A stretch of DNA of 64,000 bases from Plenodomus lindquistii (Eukaryota > Ascomycota > Dothideomycetes > Pleosporales > Leptosphaeriaceae). Positions 58,823 through 64,000 of the stretch are shown one piece after another. The stretch lies in NCBI GenBank assembly GCA_025504975.1, contig JANUWI010000011.1, positions 1,116,001 to 1,180,000 of the forward strand. The letters run 5' to 3'. The notes beneath the pieces were generated by a model. The model ran no database searches and was not told the DNA's origin. It saw only the letters and a program-made list of their open reading frames with translations. Both the position numbers and the translations under genes were made by a program. Numbering within the stretch: the stretch's first letter is position 1; every line of letters begins with the position of its first letter.

Positions 58823-59683
58823 TTAAGAGAACTCGCCAACGTCGAGGCGTTCGTTGTACTTCATGTGTTGATCATCGCATGAGCTGTCAGCCCCGTGATC
58901 CATGTAACAGCGAGACTCCTTCACGTCTTTCCCGCGACCAATCTGCTCGAGAGACCTGCGCATGACACGCGGGAGAAATGCTTTTGGGAGAGCGTTCAGC
59001 GCCGTTAAGCTTTCATCGTCCAATTCGCTTTCGGCGTCCCACACTTCACAGTGATCGTCCACAAGCATCTGTAGAATTGTACGATCGGCGGGTATGTTGC
59101 CGAATGCGTACGCAACCAGCTGGAAACGTTCTGAAGGTTCGTTAAACTGCGCGTCGTACTTTGTGCAGAATCTGTTGTTGACGAGTTGCTGAAACCCATG
59201 GACGATGAAGCGATCGGCGAAGACGTAGGGTTTTATTGTGGCCCAAAACATGAGTGTGCACCAATCCCCATGCTTGCGGTAATTCTCTCCGACTTTCACG
59301 CCTAGAATGGCTTCCCATGCGGATGCTGTTGCGGGCAACCTCTGGTGATAGAGCCAGTGAATGAAGAACTTGACTAGCTACGCTTGTAAGCAATCATGTG
59401 CAACGCGTGTGTACCAGCGTACTCACGGGTCACAGGCTCCACATCGTGTAGCGGAAGGACCCCATCTTCAGCTTCTTTCCAGCGATCGCTGAGCGCGTTA
59501 CGGAAGTAACCCGAATATGAGTGAGTAACGCTTTGTGAATATGGAATATCATCTTCTCCGGTCCTATCTCAACAATGATAATGCCCTCGGTAGCAGCCTC
59601 ACTGGTGAGAGTCAGCATGAAGCATTCTAGAAGCGCGGTCTGACCTACACGAGTGACGTCAACTTTGTATTTGATGACCCCAT
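58823..59683 (-). pseudogene. BTB/POZ protein gene with a frameshift
   Basis: Exons 59683-59664, 59601-59427 and 59373-58823 encode a small BTB protein. The BTB core is clear: GIIIVEIGPEKMIFHIHKAL, then SGYFRNALSDRWKEAEDGVL, FFIHWLYHQRLP, and a C-terminal domain typical of fungal BTB orphans (HGFQQLVNNRF, GNIPADRTILQMLVDDHCE). The second block is in the +1 frame relative to the first, so one base is missing at about 59513-59519 between ALLTH and the SGYF motif. No other lesion is seen and both introns (62 and 53 nt) look normal. The first exon is inferred from the splice sites. A single shift could be an assembly error or very recent inactivation. Confidence 0.65.
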
Positions 59684-60412
59684 CTTCTTTTCGGATATTC
59701 CGCGCTTAGTGTCGTTATAATTCTTGTGTGTTGAGTTGTTGATGGTGATTAAGTCTAGGAGGCGATCAAGTGTGATTGTGGGAAGATGCAATTATAGTTG
59801 TCGCCTCCACCGCGTTTGCCACCACAAACACCAACTTCATTCAGAACAGCGAGACAAACATTTCGCACTCACTTGACAAGCCACTCACAATCAAAAATAC
59901 CTTCTCGCATCATCTTGAACCAGAAGCTTCGACGCGTTCAAGAACCCGGCGTTCTCGAAGTGTCCTGTTCTTTCCCGTCATGATCGCACATATCACCCAC
60001 AACGAGATGATTGTACGAAAAATACATCATGTCGAAAGTAATGTCAACGTCAAAGACCCGAAAAGGGCTATGTCGGTGCGGGGGAAGTGTACGTAGAAAG
60101 ATCGCTTTATGGAAGGCTCTTTCGCTACGATGGCGCATGCGAAACACCTAGCCCTAGAGGTATCATGGGGGTGATCTTCGTGGGAAAGCCTGAGGTATTG
60201 GATCTGCAGAGTTTGAAATATGACTTTGAGAGAGTATAGTTGATTGATTCCTTTCCAACACCAGTCCTTGATTATCTGCAAAGCTGTACTTAAACACTAC
60301 TTTAATGCGTCCTGTACCATTTGACGCGAAGCTTTGTTCCACAAGCTTCTACCAATACCATTAAACAATATCCGCATCGCATATTCCACCTTCTTAATTA
60401 CCCCTCTCCCCA
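59684..60412. other. intergenic
   Basis: Promoter side of the BTB gene and 3' side of the next minus-strand gene. Frames at 59776-60096 and 60027-60281 have no domain character. Nothing specific recognised. Confidence 0.4.
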
Positions 60413-62035
60413 TCAAGAAGCTCCCAAACTCATACTACTAAACATCCTCCTAAAAACACTCTTCCTCCTCCCCACCCCAACCTCTCCCTTCTTCTCCTCT
60501 ACCCCCTTCACCTTCTCCATCACCTGACCCTTCCCCCTCCCCACCGCCACACTCTCAACCCTCCCCACTCCCCCTTTCTTCTCCCTAACCACACGCTCCT
60601 GCGCCTTCTCCCAAAACTCTCCCTCCATCTGCCGATCCCTAACCACATTCCCAAACCACTCTTCCCACTCCCTCTCATCCCACCCCCCAACACGACTCCC
60701 CCACTTCTCATTGACTTTCCGCTCAAACGCCTCGATCTCCTTGGTCGCACAAGCAGGACACAGTGTAGCCAGGGGCCTGAAGGTGGAGACACGAGTCGTA
60801 TTGTAGAAGTTGTACAGGTGGCTCGCAAAAGGGGAGTAAGGCGTAGCTTTACATTTCGCCTTTGTACAGCGGCGAGGTGTATAGCGCCAGTCCCAGGTGT
60901 CGAATGTGACTTTTAATTTCGCATTGGCGTTGTTGGGAGATGAGGTGTTTGCACTGGCAGTGCTCTTCTCTGCTGGTACGGTTGCAGCATTACTACTACT
61001 ACTACTACTACCCAACACCCTACTCTGCAGATCCCGCTGTAATTGCTCGTCTTCTACTTCCCGCGCATCGCGGAATTGCTGCTTGAAAGTCTCGAAGTCT
61101 GCGGCGATTTGGCCGAGCGTTCTGCGTCCGGCGCTTTGTCGGAGGGCTTCCCATTCACGCTTGCATGTTGCGCTTGCGTCTGCGAGTTCCTTGGTGGTGT
61201 GCCGAGGGCAGTAGCCGTGGAGACGGGAGAGCGAGTATGGGCCTTGTGGGACGTAGTACATGGAGCCTGCGTGCGGGGCGGTGTAGTGTGTTGAGCATGA
61301 TGGGTAGAGGCAGGGTATGTAGTGTTGAAGGGGGTTGTATTGGGTTTGAGTTGTTGGGTTTGTGAGATTAGGAGGCGTGATTAGCGCTGCTGGGGCTGAG
61401 GTGCTAGAGTGGGTGGTGGAAGTTGTCGAGGTTGAGTTTACGCGTGATCCGGGGGTGAGGTTTGGGACTGGGGTACGAGTGGGCGGGAGGGTGTGGGACT
61501 GGGCCCGTCTTGGTTCCGAGGTTGATGTTAATGTCGTGACTGATTCGGGCGGATTGGTCCGTGGGTTCACCGTTTGTGTGGAGAGTCTCTTTGGTCGCGT
61601 AATGAGTATACTCTGCGGACGCATTGTAGGCTGGGCCATCATCGTATGCCTTCGTGGATCTGCCATGGTAGGTCTTGTGTTTTGGGCATGTATTTTGTTT
61701 TGATGTTGATATTGTAAGAGCGGATTTGGTACTGTATACGTCGATGGTCGCGGCTCTGACCGGATCATTGACATGGGTCTTGACCGTGAGGAGGACCTTG
61801 GCAGAGGCTCAGTCTCCGCGAAACGCACCGTTGGCAGCGAAGATCGTGACTTCAACACAGGCGCTGACGAATTTGGTGAGACCGGATTCGACTTCATGGA
61901 AGATCGTATTGGCATCGATCCTAAAGAGGATAACGATGATGCATCGGACACGTTGTTGGCTGACGATTGTGTAGAGGCTGATGTACTGCTGCTGCAAGTA
62001 GACTCACGGTTGGAGTAGTTCAAAGTCGTAGCCAT
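60413..62035 (-). CDS. low-complexity protein with Cys-containing C-terminal modules, unknown function
   Basis: Single-exon protein of 540 aa. The first 225 residues are Ser/Thr/Pro-rich and disordered. Two similar cysteine-bearing modules follow. The first spans about 230-280 (HYIPCLYPSCSTHYTAPHAG, then GPYSLSRLHGYCPRH). The second spans about 370-420 (RYTPRRCTKAKCKATPYSPF, then ATLCPACATKEIEAFERK). Their C-x4-C spacing and later Cys/His residues suggest metal binding, but I recognise no named zinc finger. A Ser run is encoded by a TAC/AGT repeat (60991-61010). The last 90 residues are charged, with RRKSVFRRMFSSMSL at the end. Function unknown; nuclear or cytosolic. Confidence 0.7.
   Translation of the reverse strand: MATTLNYSNRESTCSSSTSASTQSSANNVSDASSLSSLGSMPIRSSMKSNPVSPNSSAPVLKSRSSLPTVRFAETEPLPRSSSRSRPMSMIRSEPRPSTYTVPNPLLQYQHQNKIHAQNTRPTMADPRRHTMMAQPTMRPQSILITRPKRLSTQTVNPRTNPPESVTTLTSTSEPRRAQSHTLPPTRTPVPNLTPGSRVNSTSTTSTTHSSTSAPAALITPPNLTNPTTQTQYNPLQHYIPCLYPSCSTHYTAPHAGSMYYVPQGPYSLSRLHGYCPRHTTKELADASATCKREWEALRQSAGRRTLGQIAADFETFKQQFRDAREVEDEQLQRDLQSRVLGSSSSSSNAATVPAEKSTASANTSSPNNANAKLKVTFDTWDWRYTPRRCTKAKCKATPYSPFASHLYNFYNTTRVSTFRPLATLCPACATKEIEAFERKVNEKWGSRVGGWDEREWEEWFGNVVRDRQMEGEFWEKAQERVVREKKGGVGRVESVAVGRGKGQVMEKVKGVEEKKGEVGVGRRKSVFRRMFSSMSLGAS
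60991..61010. repeat. trinucleotide repeat encoding poly-Ser
   Basis: Nearly seven TAC units on the plus strand (AGT on the coding strand) give a run of Ser residues in the minus-strand protein. Confidence 0.8.
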
Positions 62036-63110
62036 GGTGTGTACCGGACCTCCTGGTAGAATAGTCTATGTCGATGGTGGAAAGGTGAAAAGAAACGAAC
62101 AGTGGATTTGACAGTATGGCTGACAGTCGAATTTAGTGTAGCGTTTGATTGCGGGGTGCTAGGCATGATGTCTGCCGACCCTAGTCGTCTAATCTGAGAC
62201 ATGACGTGCCGGCAGTCTGCCCGACTAGGCAATTCATGCAGGGATGACCGATGAAAGTGAAAGGGGACACAATGAAGGGCCATCGACGAAGCCAAGATCT
62301 CGATCACTTCGAGTGCCACAACTGGTATCAACACAGCTGAGAAACTTGGCTTGTCAACTAAACTTGCACAAAAGGTGATTTCTGGCATCAGACGCTGGAA
62401 CAAACATATTGCCAAGATGTTTCTTGATGCATAGGAACACTGGGTCCATAAAAGACCGTGACGAGAGCAAATAAAATCTCTGATGTACGGCATGCGGCGG
62501 CAAAATGGCGTGTGGCCTCAACTTGTCGACACGCAATGCTCATTAATACTGGTCCAGTGAATCCGAACATTGGGGCACAGTCGAGTCATGGCCCCACGAT
62601 CTTCCGGGATCGACAGCATCAATTATCCGCAGCGAGTGAATATGATCAAGAGAACATCCTTTTTATCGTGCGAGCAGCTTCACTTCTTCCATGGCTTCCA
62701 TAGATTGTATGCCAATCTTGATGTGTCGACGGTGATAAAGCAAACAGTGCAAATTAATTGGCGTCGACTGATCAAATTGTCGAGGGACGACGTCTCGTAA
62801 GCTGTTCGGGGCCGAGTCTGAGTCAGTTCGTCTTGGTAACCAGCCACAATCCGCGATTGGACAAGTTTTGCGGCTTGGAGTCCGCAGATTCGTCAATGGA
62901 GGTTGTGAGAAAGATCACGCGTTCAAAAAGGATGAAGCAGCGAAAGGAAGGGGTTGGAGAGGGGTCGAGCCAATTGCCCAATGAGGTCTATTTTGTACAA
63001 CTGCACGGACCATGCGCAGATGATGTGCTTATGCAGGGACTTTGTGGATCGTCCGAAAGTAGCAGGATCGCAATGCATGGGGTGGAAATCTACAGACTTT
63101 GAGAGCGTAT
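62036..63110. other. intergenic
   Basis: About 1.1 kb between the unknown gene's start and the 3' end of the oxalate-CoA ligase gene. No coding or repeat structure recognised. Confidence 0.4.
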
Positions 63111-64000
63111 CTACAACTTGGCCTTCAGTTGCTTCAACATGGCTTCAGCGACCAGGCGTCTTTGAATTTTGCCGGTGGCAGTCTTGGGCCTAAATTTGTG
63201 TGGTTAGTGAAAGATTAAAAGCTATAAGAATATAGAAGACAACTTACATGACATCGGTAAAGAAAATCTTTGATTCGTTAGCGCATATCTTGAATCATAC
63301 AAGAGGACATTGACTTACCTGCTTGGGCAGTTTGAACTTAGCCAGGCGTGTTTCAAGCCATGTCTTGAGCTCACCCGCCGTCAATTTCTGACCCTCCTTG
63401 ATGACGACGGCAAGGCCAACATCTTGGCCGTACAACTCGTCCTCGATGGCGAAGCTGACAGCCTCGGAAACAGCAGGATGCTGAGCGATAACGTTATCAA
63501 GTTCTATGGGGCTGATCTTCTCTCCACCCTTATTGATCAGCTCCTTGATCCTGCCAGTAATGATGACATAGCCATCCTCGTCCAACTTGCCCTGGTCGCC
63601 GGTACGGAAGAAACCGCCCTTGGTGAACGAGGACGCGTTGGCTGAAGGGTTGTTGAGGTAGCCCTTGGTGACGTTCTCACCACGGATACTGATCTCACCC
63701 TCCTTGCCTTGGGCGACCTCGTCACCAGCATCGTCAAGGATCTTGACTTCGACTCCCTGACCAAGACCAACGCTGCCTGGCTTGCGCTTGTTAGGAGGCA
63801 GTGGGTTACTCGTCATCTGATGGGCAGCCTCGGTCATCGCATAGGCCTCGAGCACCGGCGCATCAAAGGCTTTCTCGAGCTCGTGGAACGTCTTTGGCGA
63901 CAGAGGCGAAGAGCAGGATCTGATGAACCGGATCTCTGGTTTGGGGCTCGGCATAGGGCTCCGGAGCAGAATCTGGTGGATGGTAGGCACAGCGGTGTAC
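63111..64000 (-). CDS. oxalate-CoA ligase / AMP-dependent acyl-CoA synthetase (3' part)
   Basis: C-terminal part of an adenylate-forming enzyme, cut by the right edge. Exons seen: 64000-63319 (frame open across the edge), 63267-63248 and 63189-63111, with introns of 51 and 58 nt. Core motifs are SCSSPLSPKTF, LEAYAMTEAAHQMTSNPLPP, GEISIRGENVTKGY, GFFRTGDQGKLDEDGY, GRIKELINKGGEKISPIELD and PKTATGKIQRR. The first two and their spacing resemble Pcs60/AAE3 oxalyl-CoA synthetases that start oxalate breakdown. The C-terminal tripeptide AKL is a peroxisomal PTS1 variant. The 20-nt middle exon is fixed by the IFFTDVMPKT join. Confidence 0.9.

Noticed and set aside
1..64000. A secondary-metabolite cluster centred on the P450
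   Set aside because: No polyketide synthase, peptide synthetase, terpene cyclase or prenyltransferase is present in the window.
1..64000. Transposable element or transposase
   Set aside because: No transposase, reverse transcriptase or integrase motifs and no long terminal or inverted repeats were recognised; only short tandem repeats are seen.
1..64000. tRNA or rRNA genes
   Set aside because: I saw no paired A-box/B-box pattern with a cloverleaf and no rRNA-like sequence; a covariance-model scan would be decisive.

Overview
This window is eukaryotic DNA from a filamentous ascomycete, most likely a dothideomycete of the Pleosporales type. Genes are broken by short GT-AG introns, mostly 48-70 nt. 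They sit singly on both strands with 0.5-1.8 kb spacers. The families are typically fungal: Mediator subunit Med5, NADP-glutamate dehydrogenase, mitochondrial Mct1, Coa1, oligopeptide (OPT) transporters, a GAF-containing hybrid histidine kinase, and tannase/feruloyl esterase. The class assignment is inference from remembered protein families, not from a search. Open-frame starts at GTG or TTG were replaced by the nearest in-frame ATG, and exon joins were chosen by splice signals and reading-frame continuity.

Layout. 0.5-13.4 kb: an SDR oxidoreductase, a BTB-like protein, COA1, a bZIP regulator followed by an MCT-type MFS transporter, a four-TM fungal membrane protein, and mitochondrial malonyl-CoA:ACP transacylase. 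13.6-27.3 kb: a seven-exon SDR, Med5, a conserved unknown protein, an aldo/keto reductase with a probable GC-AG intron, and NADP-GDH. 28.3-37.2 kb: a HeLo-like/STAND N-terminal-domain protein with no NTPase, a disordered low-complexity protein, an F-box protein and an MFS sugar transporter. 38-49 kb: an island of decay with an F-box pseudogene, an unidentified coding relic, one intact P450, an aminoglycoside-phosphotransferase-like pseudogene and an OPT-transporter pseudogene. 49-64 kb: an SDR, a secreted tannase/feruloyl esterase, a hybrid histidine kinase, a frameshifted BTB gene, a disordered unknown protein and the 3' half of an oxalate-CoA ligase running off the right edge.

How genes relate. 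Most neighbours are unrelated housekeeping or accessory genes. The only pair that looks functionally linked is the bZIP factor and the co-oriented MCT-like transporter 650 bp downstream. The degenerate island interleaves at least three broken genes with an intact P450 and may be the remains of an accessory metabolic locus. Lesions are mixed nonsense substitutions and one-base indels, so assembly error has to be excluded before calling biological decay.

I found no tRNA, rRNA, CRISPR or complete transposon. No clear new system stands out. The best candidates for follow-up are the decayed 38-49 kb island, the HeLo-like protein, and the conserved unknown gene near 21 kb.
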